From assembly GCA_902590245.1 (NCBI GenBank), contig CACIWG010000010.1, positions 1 to 51,438 on the forward strand: a stretch of 51,438 nucleotides of DNA. The letters run 5' to 3'. A program made the translations under genes and the position numbers. The notes beneath the pieces are model-generated. The model worked only from the letters and a program-made list of their open reading frames with translations, was not told the DNA's origin and did no database searches. Position 1 is the first letter of the stretch, and each line of letters opens with the position of its first letter. Source of the DNA: an uncultured SAR116 cluster alpha proteobacterium. GTDB taxonomy: Bacteria; Pseudomonadota; Alphaproteobacteria; Puniceispirillales; Marisalimonadaceae. Positions 1-8,332 of this stretch are shown here, in pieces.

Positions 1-205
1 TTTTTGGGTATCTGAAAAAAGATTTAATATTGAAATCTAGGTAAAAGAAAGCTTTTAAATAAATATTGTTATTTGAAACACTGCCAATACTATAGATTTA
101 AGAAATGTGGGAAAGATGATACTTTATTTAGGTATTGTAAATTAGGATAAATATCAATTTATAATTTACTTTTTAATTAATCATCACATCTATTTAGAAT
201 ATTTC
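1..205. other. Left edge without an assignable gene
   Basis: A very A+T-rich stretch downstream of the minus-strand hydrolase gene. Two forward frames are open from the first base and stop after about 13 codons (around bases 36-45), so the tail of a gene running in from the left is possible. Thirteen codons are too few to recognise anything. I see no RNA gene, clear hairpin or repeat here. Confidence 0.4.
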
Positions 206-1000
206 TTAAAGTTCTTTTAAAAATTGTATTATTTGATCATTAAACATTTCTGGGTTCTCTATATTAGTGAGATGGCCAGCTTCACTAATTATTGATAATT
301 TACTATTTTTAATTAATTTGTGGATTTCCAATGCCATTGATGGTGGAGTTAATGTGTCATTTTCTCCAACTAAAATTAAAGTTGGAACATCAATTTGTGA
401 AAAGATATGGTCGTGAAAAGTAGACATAGAAGCATCTATAGTTTTTAAATAACTTTCTTTATGTAATTTACTCATAGAAACGACTAATTCTTCAATAGCA
501 GCTTTATTATTTAAATTTCCTACTAGGGATTTTGCCACTGGGAGAGCAATATCTTTAGGCTGTAATCCTTTCAAAAGAGGTTTTTTTCTACTATTAATAA
601 ATTTATTAATTTCTTCCTCTTCTAAATTACCTAATCCAAAATGAGTATCACATAGAACCATAGATTTAACTTTTTCAGGATATCTTTCATAGAATAGACA
701 TGCAATTTGCCCACCCATGGATAAACCAATGATATGTGCTCTTCTTTTATCAAAATATTTATAGATACTTAATAAATCTTTTATGATGTCTTTAAATAAA
801 AGTTTACCTTTATAATCTTCACTTTCACCATAACCACGGGTATCCCAAGCAACACACAAGAAATGTTTAGATAGCACTGGTAAATTTAAATTCCAATTGT
901 CTTTATTTCCACCTATTCCATGTAAAAAAATTAATAAATCACCTTTGCCATCGTATTTGATACTTATTTTTGGATTAGTGGAAACAAAAGTTTTTTTCAT
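206..1000 (-). CDS. Alpha/beta-fold hydrolase (3-oxoadipate enol-lactonase-like)
   Basis: A 264-residue alpha/beta hydrolase, full length for the PcaD/BioH-like group. Visible signatures are the oxyanion-hole region HGIGGNKDNW near residue 28, the nucleophile elbow GLSMGGQ near residue 92, an acid loop GENDTLTPP near residue 212 and the catalytic histidine in EAGHLTNIENP near residue 240. The triad Ser-Asp-His is therefore complete. No signal peptide is seen, so it should be cytoplasmic. The family hydrolyses esters, lactones or C-C bonds; no pathway genes adjoin it, so I cannot choose a substrate. It is divergent from the small membrane protein gene at 1074. Confidence 0.85.
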   Translation of the reverse strand: MKKTFVSTNPKISIKYDGKGDLLIFLHGIGGNKDNWNLNLPVLSKHFLCVAWDTRGYGESEDYKGKLLFKDIIKDLLSIYKYFDKRRAHIIGLSMGGQIACLFYERYPEKVKSMVLCDTHFGLGNLEEEEINKFINSRKKPLLKGLQPKDIALPVAKSLVGNLNNKAAIEELVVSMSKLHKESYLKTIDASMSTFHDHIFSQIDVPTLILVGENDTLTPPSMALEIHKLIKNSKLSIISEAGHLTNIENPEMFNDQIIQFLKEL

Positions 1001-1073
1001 AAATTATTTAAAATCTTTTTAATTTAAAATTATGTAAAACTATATTATTATTATAGAATTTAACAAAAATAAA

Positions 1074-1292
1074 ATGAATTTATTTAATTTAAGCAGGATA
1101 ATATCTTTAGTTAGTTTTTTTTGTGTTATAATATCATTTTACTTATTATTTTTTGAAAAAAAAAGTGCCACAATAGATGAATTAGTTTTAGTTGTATTAG
1201 TATCAATTGCATATTTGATACCAATTTTGATTTTTAATTATGTGTGTTTCAGAGAAATCACATTTTGGATAAAAAAGACTAGAGACGAATAG
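1074..1292 (+). CDS. Small membrane protein, unknown function
   Basis: A 72-residue protein with two strongly hydrophobic segments, about residues 9-27 and 37-59, separated by a short charged loop (FFEKKSATIDE), and a charged tail ending KKTRDE. This is a plausible two-helix inner-membrane protein. No clear Shine-Dalgarno precedes the ATG and I recognise no family. Its last 14 bases overlap the 3' end of the opposite-strand gene at 1279-1662. The hydrophobic pattern is the main argument that it is real. Confidence 0.5.
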   Translation: MNLFNLSRIISLVSFFCVIISFYLLFFEKKSATIDELVLVVLVSIAYLIPILIFNYVCFREITFWIKKTRDE

Positions 1293-1662
1293 AATTTAAA
1301 TAAGTTTTAATTTTTTTTTCATAAGAAAAACATGAGTTATTTTTAAACTTTTGAAAATATTTTTCTGTTTCACCTTTAATCTCATAATTAATGAAATTTA
1401 CACAGCTTTGTATATAGTTATTTATTTCAATTAGTATATTTTTATTTATACCGTCAATTGCTTCATTGTTTGTGAGTTTAATTAGTTGTAATAATTCATC
1501 TTTTGTGAAGGTATTAAAAACAAAACTTAATTGTAAATAAGTATCCTCGTACATATAATCATGAGGTATTTCTTCGTTCCATATCTCGTTAGGTAAAATC
1601 CAATTCTGCTTTAAATTAAATTTTAAAAGTTTAAGTTTTAATTCTTGAAAAGTATCTATCAT
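1279..1662 (-). CDS. Hypothetical protein, 127 residues
   Basis: An unrecognised soluble protein of 127 residues, probably mostly helical and rich in Lys, Asn and Ile like its neighbours. It has no signal peptide, membrane segment or metal-binding Cys/His cluster. It contains an aromatic and acidic stretch (WNEEIPHDYMYEDTYLQ, about residues 28-44). It lies directly downstream of the structured leader at 1678-1815, in the same direction. If that leader controls a downstream gene, this is the candidate. It converges with, and overlaps by 14 bases, the small membrane protein gene. Confidence 0.55.
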   Translation of the reverse strand: MIDTFQELKLKLLKFNLKQNWILPNEIWNEEIPHDYMYEDTYLQLSFVFNTFTKDELLQLIKLTNNEAIDGINKNILIEINNYIQSCVNFINYEIKGETEKYFQKFKNNSCFSYEKKIKTYLNSIRL

Positions 1663-1677
1663 TTAATATTCAAAATC

Positions 1678-1815
1678 ATGGGGAATAAATTCCCCATTTT
1701 AATTTTAAGTTTACACTTTCCTATATTTTATTATAGGAAGTGGTTACAAATAAAATTATATTAGACATAGACCACCTCCTTTCTGAAGTTAAATTATTTT
1801 AGAAACTAAAATAAT
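1678..1815 (-). promoter_or_regulatory. Structured leader with competing hairpins
   Basis: Read on the minus strand, three structures follow one another. First is a perfect 10-bp stem with loop AAA (1815-1793). Next comes a very strong Shine-Dalgarno (1785-1771) with a mini-ORF. Then come a stem CACTTCCTATA / TATAGGAAAGTG with one bulge (1742-1714) and an 8-bp stem ATGGGGAA / TTCCCCAT (1697-1678). The segment ACCACTTCCT (1744-1735) can pair either with the Shine-Dalgarno AGGAGGTGGT (1780-1771; 10 bp with one G-U) or with the downstream half of the second stem, but not both. On the plus strand the same pairing would contain a C-A mismatch, which favours the minus strand. The final stem lacks a good U-tract in this direction, so a terminator role is uncertain. 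Confidence 0.5.
1721..1768 (-). CDS. 15-residue mini-ORF with exceptional ribosome binding site
   Basis: The predicted peptide is MSNIILFVTTSYNKI, ending in TAG. It is preceded by AGAAAGGAGGTGGTC, which could pair with the expected 15-nt alphaproteobacterial 16S 3' end with a single G-U. The spacing from AGGAGG to ATG is 6 nt. No other gene in this window has a comparable site. The last codons overlap the second hairpin of the leader. The peptide could be a leader peptide, a tiny hydrophobic protein, or simply a place for ribosomes to load. I recognise no family. Confidence 0.4.
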   Translation of the reverse strand: MSNIILFVTTSYNKI

Positions 1816-1820
1816 ATCTA

Positions 1821-1848
1821 ATTTTAATAAAAGATTATAAAATGACAA
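1821..1848 (-). promoter_or_regulatory. Candidate sigma-70 promoter of the leader
   Basis: On the minus strand TTGTCA (1848-1843) is followed, after 16 bases, by TAAAAT (1826-1821). Transcription would start near 1814, exactly where the first hairpin of the leader begins. The match is moderate, and A+T-rich DNA gives many chance matches. Confidence 0.35.
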
Positions 1849-1925
1849 GTGTATTAATATTTGTATATTGTACTAATTAGGTTAAATTGTATTTTTAACA
1901 AACTATTTTATAAAAAGGATCACTA

Positions 1926-2303
1926 ATGAGTGAGTTTTTTGAATTAAGAATATATGAAGTTTTTCCAGGAAAAATGACTGAATGGTTGGAACTTATGGAG
2001 AATACCATTATTCCATTTCAAGTTTCTAAAGGAATGATAATTCACGGTAGCTTTACAGAAAAAAGTTTTGATAGATTTTATTTAAAAAATGGTAAACGTG
2101 AAATGGAGACTTTAGAAAATAGAAATTTATATATTTGGATTAGAAGATTTAAAGATTTAGATCATAAAAAAAATTTATATAAAAAGGTCTATGAAAGTAA
2201 AGAATGGGTAAAAAATATAGCTCCTATAGTTGAAACTTTAATAAATAGAAATACTATTGTTGTCCATAATATAAGTTCAACTGCATTGTCAATAATGAAA
2301 TAG
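1926..2303 (+). CDS. NIPSNAP family protein
   Basis: A 125-residue protein with a ferredoxin-like alpha/beta barrel pattern typical of NIPSNAP proteins: an opening FFELRIYEVFPGKMTEWL, a central strand region and NLYIWIRRFKDL near residues 74-85. Length fits the family (about 100-120 residues). The Shine-Dalgarno AAGGAT sits 6-7 bases before the ATG. The role of bacterial NIPSNAP proteins is poorly defined; neighbours give no clue. The stop codon abuts the 3' end of lptD on the other strand. Confidence 0.75.
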   Translation: MSEFFELRIYEVFPGKMTEWLELMENTIIPFQVSKGMIIHGSFTEKSFDRFYLKNGKREMETLENRNLYIWIRRFKDLDHKKNLYKKVYESKEWVKNIAPIVETLINRNTIVVHNISSTALSIMK

Positions 2304-4424
2304 TTAAAATAATGAATTCACACCATATTCGCCAAGGTTTTTAAATTTAAGTGTTAAAAAATAAGAGTTTTCTGGTAGGATATCTCTGTCAGTGGAAGCT
2401 TCGCTGTTTTTGTAACTAAAGTGAATTGAGAGACAATCCTCAAACATATATTCTAAATCATAATTTAAAGATATTTCCTCATAAATTAAGTCAGTTTCAT
2501 TATTATTTAAGTCGTACGTTGCGCTATAATTTAAATTTACATTGTATATTTTCTTGCCAAAAGAAATTTTAAGTTCTTCTCTATCATTGTTATCATTAAT
2601 GATATCTTTATTAATAGATCTATGAATTAGATCATAATTTATACCATACAGTTTTCCAAATAACTCTAAGCTTGTATAATTCTCTTTTAAATCATGATGA
2701 TCTAAAAGACTATTATAAGATACATTATATCTTTCTGAAATTTCCCATGTAAATTCATTAATAAAATCAGATTGTCTATTTGAATTTGAATTTAAAATAT
2801 TATTATTTGTTCCTCCAATTCTTTGACTTTGTCCTATAAAAAAAGAAAATAAACCTATGTTTGTTTCAAAATCATTATCTATGCCATAACTTATTTTTTG
2901 ATTAGTTTGTATATTATCTCTACCTTGGTATTGATTAGTTAAGAATAGATTAGCGTGGTCATTTCTAAAATCTGCAGAATCTCTATTTGGAATATCATCT
3001 TTTCTATCAGTACTATGCATTGATGAAATTTTCATCTTTGGTGTTATTAGAAAATTATATTCTCCAAAATTATAGAACAATTCTTTTTTTGACATAACAC
3101 TAAATCCTAATGACAATCTATCAAGATATTTATTATCATTTTTATCTGTTGAAGGCCTATTTTTAATAGCATAAAGGTCTAATCCAGTTTCTGTACTAAG
3201 AATTATATCAATAAATTTATTGTCTAATTTATGTTCTATTTCACCAGAGCCTGACCACCTTTGAATATTATAACCTTCATCATTTTTTATTTCATGAGCA
3301 CTTAAAGAGATTTTAGAATTAGTATTTTTATTATTTAAAAATAATTGATGTTTTATTGATGGTTGAAGGTTTGGTTGATTAATTTTTGAATCAGTTTCAA
3401 GGTTTTGGTATTTATACCATTCAATTTCAGAAATTGAATTTTCTGTTATTTTGTTTGTCTTAACATAATTTTTATAATTTAAAGAAGTATCAAAATTATA
3501 CCTTTTCATAAAAGTATCTTGATCTGTATATTTTCCTAAAGCATTAACATTCCAATTACTTTCAAGTTCACCATAAAAATTTAAATTTCCTGCAAAAACT
3601 TTGTCGTCATTTTCATTATTTGTGTCCACTTGTCCTTGAAAAAAATTTGTTTCTAAATATCCAGAATTAAATTTTTTTCTAGTATTTAATTGATTAATGT
3701 AACCATGTTTACCTTTATAATGATTTGTAAAAGTTGAGTCCCAACTTTTGTTATTTGGAGCAAAGTAATAGGGGATTGAGGATTGAAATCCATTTCTACT
3801 TGAAGAACTCCATGTTGGTGTTAAAAAACCACTTTTTCTTTTAACACTTGGGTCAGGATAACTTAAATATGGAAAATAAAAAATTGGAAAATCATAAATT
3901 TTTAATACTACATTTTCAAAATATATTGTTTTTTCGTTAACATTATGAGTAATTTTACTAGAATTTAATTGCCAGATAGGTTTTTCATTATTTTTAAAGT
4001 CACAATCACATGGAGTATATTTACCATCAATAAAAATACTTTTTTCATTGGTTTTAATTAATTTTGATGCCTTTATCTTTGAGTTATCTTTAAATTGCGC
4101 GAATAAAGTTAAGGCCAAAATATCTTTAAATTCATTTGTTAAGGTTACTTCTGAAGTTTCATAAACTGTACCGTCACTATTAATAATTGAAATGTTACCA
4201 GTCGCTAGAGCCTTATCTAATATTTTATTATATAGAACTTTATCTGCTTTGATAGTTTCATTTTGTGATTTGATTACAACATTACCTTTAGCAATCATTA
4301 AATTTTTTTTCTCATCAACTTCTAAACTATCGCTAGTAAATTCTACATCATTTTTAGTGTTACCTTGTGAATAAGATGGTACTGAAAAAAGAAAAATAGA
4401 AAATAGTAATATTATAAATTTCAT
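2304..4424 (-). CDS. lptD: LPS-assembly protein LptD
   Basis: LptD is the outer-membrane translocon that inserts lipopolysaccharide into the outer leaflet together with LptE. The 706-residue product starts with a signal peptide (residues 1-19, ending SVPSYS). A periplasmic OstA/LptA-like jellyroll follows (about 25-150, e.g. DEKKNLMIAKGNVVI), then the conserved junction FYFPYLSYPDPSVKRKSGF near residue 180. A long beta-barrel rich in Asn, Tyr and Lys runs to a terminal Phe, as expected for a BAM substrate. A CDC pair near residue 139 may supply disulfide cysteines. It stands alone, without the surA/pdxA/ksgA neighbours common in other alphaproteobacteria. With kdsD in the window it indicates an LPS-bearing cell. 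Confidence 0.92.
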   Translation of the reverse strand: MKFIILLFSIFLFSVPSYSQGNTKNDVEFTSDSLEVDEKKNLMIAKGNVVIKSQNETIKADKVLYNKILDKALATGNISIINSDGTVYETSEVTLTNEFKDILALTLFAQFKDNSKIKASKLIKTNEKSIFIDGKYTPCDCDFKNNEKPIWQLNSSKITHNVNEKTIYFENVVLKIYDFPIFYFPYLSYPDPSVKRKSGFLTPTWSSSSRNGFQSSIPYYFAPNNKSWDSTFTNHYKGKHGYINQLNTRKKFNSGYLETNFFQGQVDTNNENDDKVFAGNLNFYGELESNWNVNALGKYTDQDTFMKRYNFDTSLNYKNYVKTNKITENSISEIEWYKYQNLETDSKINQPNLQPSIKHQLFLNNKNTNSKISLSAHEIKNDEGYNIQRWSGSGEIEHKLDNKFIDIILSTETGLDLYAIKNRPSTDKNDNKYLDRLSLGFSVMSKKELFYNFGEYNFLITPKMKISSMHSTDRKDDIPNRDSADFRNDHANLFLTNQYQGRDNIQTNQKISYGIDNDFETNIGLFSFFIGQSQRIGGTNNNILNSNSNRQSDFINEFTWEISERYNVSYNSLLDHHDLKENYTSLELFGKLYGINYDLIHRSINKDIINDNNDREELKISFGKKIYNVNLNYSATYDLNNNETDLIYEEISLNYDLEYMFEDCLSIHFSYKNSEASTDRDILPENSYFLTLKFKNLGEYGVNSLF

Positions 4425-4462
4425 GTTGTTATAGTAACTTAAAATATTAAAAATTGAACATT

Positions 4463-5917
4463 TTAAATTAAAATTTTTCCTGGGTTCATTATATTTTTTT
4501 TATCAATCGTACTTTTAATACTTTTCATTAGATCATATGCAACGGGATCTTTAAAAAATTTAAGATTATTTTTTTTCAATTGCCCTATTCCGTGTTCTGC
4601 AGAAAACGATCCATTTAATTTTTGAATAATTTTATATAAGTTTTCAGTAATATTTTGTGATTTATTTTCAAATCCATCATCTCCTATGCCATTCCCAAAT
4701 ATATTGTAATGTAAATTTCCATCTCCCAAATGACCAAAGAAAATTGTTCTTGTATTTTTTATTTTTGATGAAATCATTTTTTGAGTTTCTTGATGAAATT
4801 TTTCAATGTTATTAATTGGTAATGAAATATCATGTTTAAGACATTTTTTGGCATGAGAATTTAATAATTCTTTTTTTTCATTTTCAGCGGCATTTTCTCT
4901 AATTTCCCATAATTTATTTCTTTCTAAATCATTTTTACAAACTATAGCATCCTCAATTAATTCTTCCTCTAATGCTTTTGATAAAAGATTTTCAAGTTTT
5001 TCATATAAAACTGTTGTTCCTTCGTTATTAAGCAAAGTATCATTTGTAGATGTTGTTGCTAATTCTAATAAAACGCCCATTTCTGGCATTTTGTTAAATG
5101 GAAGTGATAAATTTTCTGTATTATTTGATGCGACTTCCCAAAAAACTTTTGGCATCAGTTCAAATGCTTCTAGTTCATTTTTCAATTCTTGTTCAAAAAG
5201 GTTCAAAAGTTTTATAGCATTATTTATTGTGAGAGTTTCAACAAAAGAAGTAATACTTAATTTTGGTTTTGGAAATAATTTCATTGTAGCAGCTGTAATA
5301 ATTCCAAGAGTACCTTCAGCGCCAATGAAAATATTTTTTAAATCGTAACCAGTATTGTCTTTTTTAAGCATTTTTAACAAGTTCATTATGTCACCGTTTG
5401 GTAAGACCACCTCTAAGCCTAAACATAGATCTCTTGTATTTCCATATTTTAAAACATTTATGCCACCAGCATTTGTAGATAAGTTTCCTCCAATTGTGCA
5501 TGATCCCTTTGCCCCTAAGCTGAGAGGAAAAAAAAGGTTATTTTTTTCAACTTGATCATGAATAACACTTAAAATAACTCCTGGTTCTAAGGTTATTGTC
5601 ATTGATTCTTTGTCAATAGAAATAATATTATTCATTTTTTCTGTACTTATAATAATTGAAAAAGAATTTTTTAGAGGTGTTGCACCACCACACAGGCTTG
5701 TATTTCCCCCTTGGGGTACTACTGAAATTTCATTATCATTTGAAAATTTTAAAATTTTTGATACTTCAAATTTGTCATGAGGTTTTACAATAGCTATAGC
5801 ATCACCTATATACTGCCCTCTCCAATCTTTTGTGTATTTGAGATGATCTTCAAATTCAAAAATAGGTTTAGACTTTAAATTTAAAGAAGTTATTTTATTT
5901 TTATAATCATTCATCAA
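4463..5917 (-). CDS. FAD-linked 2-hydroxyacid dehydrogenase (GlcD/D2HGDH family)
   Basis: A 484-residue flavoprotein with an N-terminal PCMH-type FAD-binding domain (about residues 40-215; IVKPHDKFEVSKILKF, then VPQGGNTSLCGGATP) and a C-terminal FAD-oxidase domain. The latter holds HLGDGNLHYN (near residue 400) and SAEHGIGQLKK (near 445), whose histidines bind metal and substrate in the family. Substrates there are D-lactate, glycolate or D-2-hydroxyglutarate. Without GlcE/GlcF beside it, a D-2-hydroxyglutarate or D-lactate dehydrogenase is more likely than glycolate oxidase. The start overlaps the end of the upstream CysQ-Sua5 gene by 11 bases, so they are translationally coupled. No signal peptide. 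Confidence 0.85.
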   Translation of the reverse strand: MMNDYKNKITSLNLKSKPIFEFEDHLKYTKDWRGQYIGDAIAIVKPHDKFEVSKILKFSNDNEISVVPQGGNTSLCGGATPLKNSFSIIISTEKMNNIISIDKESMTITLEPGVILSVIHDQVEKNNLFFPLSLGAKGSCTIGGNLSTNAGGINVLKYGNTRDLCLGLEVVLPNGDIMNLLKMLKKDNTGYDLKNIFIGAEGTLGIITAATMKLFPKPKLSITSFVETLTINNAIKLLNLFEQELKNELEAFELMPKVFWEVASNNTENLSLPFNKMPEMGVLLELATTSTNDTLLNNEGTTVLYEKLENLLSKALEEELIEDAIVCKNDLERNKLWEIRENAAENEKKELLNSHAKKCLKHDISLPINNIEKFHQETQKMISSKIKNTRTIFFGHLGDGNLHYNIFGNGIGDDGFENKSQNITENLYKIIQKLNGSFSAEHGIGQLKKNNLKFFKDPVAYDLMKSIKSTIDKKNIMNPGKILI

Positions 5918-7682
5918 AAGAAGCTCTTTTTAATCTATCATTTAATGCTTTACCTAACCCTATGTTGGGAATAGATAAAACTTGAATAAATTTTAAATCA
6001 AATTTATCTAAATACCTTAAACCTGTATAAAGTAAATTGGAAGCTTCAAATAAATTTTCTGATGGGCTTAAATTGAAATTATGTTTACAATTTTTAAAAG
6101 CTATTGGAAGTTTACCAAAACTTAAACAAGCTGAACCAGTTATATATTGTTTTTGGTTCAGTAAAACTTTGGATTTAGGAGCATAATGTTTTTGTAACAT
6201 GCCAGGTGATATTAATTCTTCAGAGAAATTTCTATTTATCATTTTTATACCTAAAACTTCTTCTATATCTTTTAGTGTAATGAATCCCTCTCTTAAAATT
6301 ACAGGTAGTTCATCTCTACAATCTAAAACAGACGATTCAATGCCAACTTCACAACCATCATAATCTAAAATATCAGAAATTTCCCAATTTGGACCATTTA
6401 ATTTTTTAAAGTCTTGTTTCACATGTTCTGCAGAAGTTGGGCTAACTCCTCCAGATCTATTTGCACTCGGCGCTAATATTGGAATTTGACATTTTGTTAT
6501 TAGATCTAAGGCTACAGGATGTGAAGGTATTCTGACTGCAAGTGTACTTTTACCTCTTGATAAAATTTTTGAAAATCGATTTTTTTCATTAATATTTAAA
6601 ACCATTGTCAAAGGACCAGGCCAAAATTTTGCAGCAAGTTTACTAGCTAGATCAGTAAAAATCACATATTCTTTTATTTGTTCTACACAAGAAAAATGTG
6701 CAATTAACGGATTGTTTTTTGGTCTATTTTTTGCTGAATAAATTCCAGAAACAGCCTTTTCATTAGTGCCAATTGCACCTAACCCAAAAACTGTTTCAGT
6801 TGGAAATGCAATTAGTTTTCCATTTTTTAAAGAGTTTGACGCAGTTTCAATTCTTTTTTTATAAATTTTATAATCTCTAATATTGTCTAAAAAATACTTT
6901 GGTAATGGAAAATTTTTAAAATTACTAAAAGCTATAAAGTTGTTATTTTTAAAATTATTTTTACCATAATATAATTCTAATCCACTTGTGGTAAAAATAT
7001 TACCTCCACTTGCTTTTAAAATACTATGTCCTGCAGCTGTGTCCCACTCCATTGTGGGTATCGATCTTGGATAAATGTCATATTTTCCCTCTGCTAGATA
7101 ACAGAACTTTAGGCTAGATCCAATATCTGATATTTTTAATGGTTTTATTATATTTAACCAACTTTTAATACCTGATTTTAAGTTTGTAGAACTGCAAATT
7201 ATATTTAGTTTATTGTAATTAATAGTTTTAGGTTTTAATTCTACAGCATCTTTAATGTTGAATGTTTTTAAAATTTTATATGCGGTATTGTTATTGTTAA
7301 ACCAAATAGAAGAGGTTGTAGGTTGACATATAATTCCAAAAACAGGTTTGTTATTTGATATTAATGCAAAATTAATTGTAAAAAAGTCACTCTTAGTAAT
7401 GAATTCTTTTGTTCCATCTATTGGATCTATAAGCCAATACCTTCCCATATCAACTTTACTTAATTGAGTTATATTTTCTTCAGATATTATTTTATCATTA
7501 GGAAAAATTTCATAGAGCTTATTAGTAGCTATTCTACTGATTTCTAAATCAGCTTTTGTTACCGGAGACTTATCATCCTTTATAGATATTTCAAGATTTT
7601 TTTGTTTATGAAATTTTAATGCAACATCACTACATTCTTTCAATATATCAATGACTTTTTTAATATTTTCATATTCAATCAT
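5907..7682 (-). CDS. Fusion: CysQ-type bisphosphate nucleotidase + Sua5/TsaC
   Basis: One uninterrupted 591-residue frame carries two enzymes. Residues 1 to about 260 form an inositol-monophosphatase-fold CysQ: metal ligands E68-E69, DPIDGT at 86-91 and WDTAAGH at 213-219. This domain would remove the 3' phosphate from PAP/PAPS. From about residue 275 to the end runs a full Sua5-type threonylcarbamoyl-AMP synthase: PTETVFGLG at 294-302, NRPKNNPLI, the linker SPGMLQKHYAP and a C-terminal Sua5 domain ending GLGKALNDRLKRA. That domain makes the TC-AMP donor for t6A37 of ANN-decoding tRNAs. No stop or frame change lies at the join. The gene overlaps alkA by 4 bases and the FAD dehydrogenase by 11, so it is mid-operon. 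Confidence 0.9.
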   Translation of the reverse strand: MIEYENIKKVIDILKECSDVALKFHKQKNLEISIKDDKSPVTKADLEISRIATNKLYEIFPNDKIISEENITQLSKVDMGRYWLIDPIDGTKEFITKSDFFTINFALISNNKPVFGIICQPTTSSIWFNNNNTAYKILKTFNIKDAVELKPKTINYNKLNIICSSTNLKSGIKSWLNIIKPLKISDIGSSLKFCYLAEGKYDIYPRSIPTMEWDTAAGHSILKASGGNIFTTSGLELYYGKNNFKNNNFIAFSNFKNFPLPKYFLDNIRDYKIYKKRIETASNSLKNGKLIAFPTETVFGLGAIGTNEKAVSGIYSAKNRPKNNPLIAHFSCVEQIKEYVIFTDLASKLAAKFWPGPLTMVLNINEKNRFSKILSRGKSTLAVRIPSHPVALDLITKCQIPILAPSANRSGGVSPTSAEHVKQDFKKLNGPNWEISDILDYDGCEVGIESSVLDCRDELPVILREGFITLKDIEEVLGIKMINRNFSEELISPGMLQKHYAPKSKVLLNQKQYITGSACLSFGKLPIAFKNCKHNFNLSPSENLFEASNLLYTGLRYLDKFDLKFIQVLSIPNIGLGKALNDRLKRASFDE

Positions 7683-8293
7683 TGTTTTTTACTATAGTAA
7701 TGCCATAATAATAAAGCAGCAGATCCTCTAAAAGGGCTCCATTTTTCTGCTATGATATTAGTTTCATGTTCATTTGGCCTTTTATTTAAATTTTTTAAAT
7801 TTTTTATTGCTTCTTGTATAGCTAAATCTCCTCCAGGCCAAGCATTACAATCCTCTAATACAAATAATTGATAATTATTAATTGTCCATTTGCCAATACC
7901 TTTTATTTTTATTAGTGAGTTATATACATGCTCTGAAGATGAATGCTCAAATTCACTTAAATTAATTTTATTTTCATTAATATTTTTAGCCAAATCTTTG
8001 ATGTAGATTATTTTTTTAAATGACAAACCAAGATCTTTTAAATATTTATCATCAGTTTTTAAAAAGTTTTTGTAAGTAGTAATTTTTTTATTTTTAAGTT
8101 TTTGATATATACTTTCAGCTGCTTTTCGAGAAATTTGTTGTCCAATAATTATTCTCATTAAAGTTTCAAAATTATTACTTTCTTTGCGTGAGACTGGAAG
8201 TTTATATTTATTAATAATATGTCTTAAATCGTTATCTAATTTACTTAGTTCTTTAAAACTATTTAAAATTTTTATAGACCAATTTTTTTTCAT
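7679..8293 (-). CDS. AlkA-type DNA-3-methyladenine glycosylase II
   Basis: A 204-residue HhH-GPD base-excision glycosylase of the short MAG/AlkA type, without AlkA's N-terminal beta domain. Seen are RIIIGQQISRKAAESIYQKL (about 47-66), the helix-hairpin-helix IKGIGKWTINNY (about 133-144), and the catalytic aspartate in WPGGDLAIQEA followed by WSPFRGSAALLLWHY. It removes alkylated purines from DNA. No Fe-S cysteines are present, which excludes the Nth/MutY branch. It heads a minus-strand operon with the CysQ-Sua5 fusion (ATGA overlap) and diverges from the cytochrome b561 gene across only 39 bases. Confidence 0.87.
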   Translation of the reverse strand: MKKNWSIKILNSFKELSKLDNDLRHIINKYKLPVSRKESNNFETLMRIIIGQQISRKAAESIYQKLKNKKITTYKNFLKTDDKYLKDLGLSFKKIIYIKDLAKNINENKINLSEFEHSSSEHVYNSLIKIKGIGKWTINNYQLFVLEDCNAWPGGDLAIQEAIKNLKNLNKRPNEHETNIIAEKWSPFRGSAALLLWHYYSKKQ

Positions 8294-8332
8294 TTTAGTT
8301 TATTAATTTAAATATTTATTTAACAATAAATT

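Noticed and set aside
1678-1697. 8-bp GC-rich hairpin as a terminator of a plus-strand gene
   Set aside because: It does have a U-rich tail on the plus strand, but the nearest plus gene ends at 1292, almost 390 bases earlier, and the opposite-strand gene lies between. Kept only as part of the leader.
1771-1785. Plus-strand anti-Shine-Dalgarno sRNA (CCUCCU motif)
   Set aside because: The plus RNA would expose ACCACCUCCUUUCU, as in CCUCC-motif sRNAs, but the internal pairing then has a C-A mismatch and no good plus promoter was found. The minus reading explains more; it is not fully excluded.
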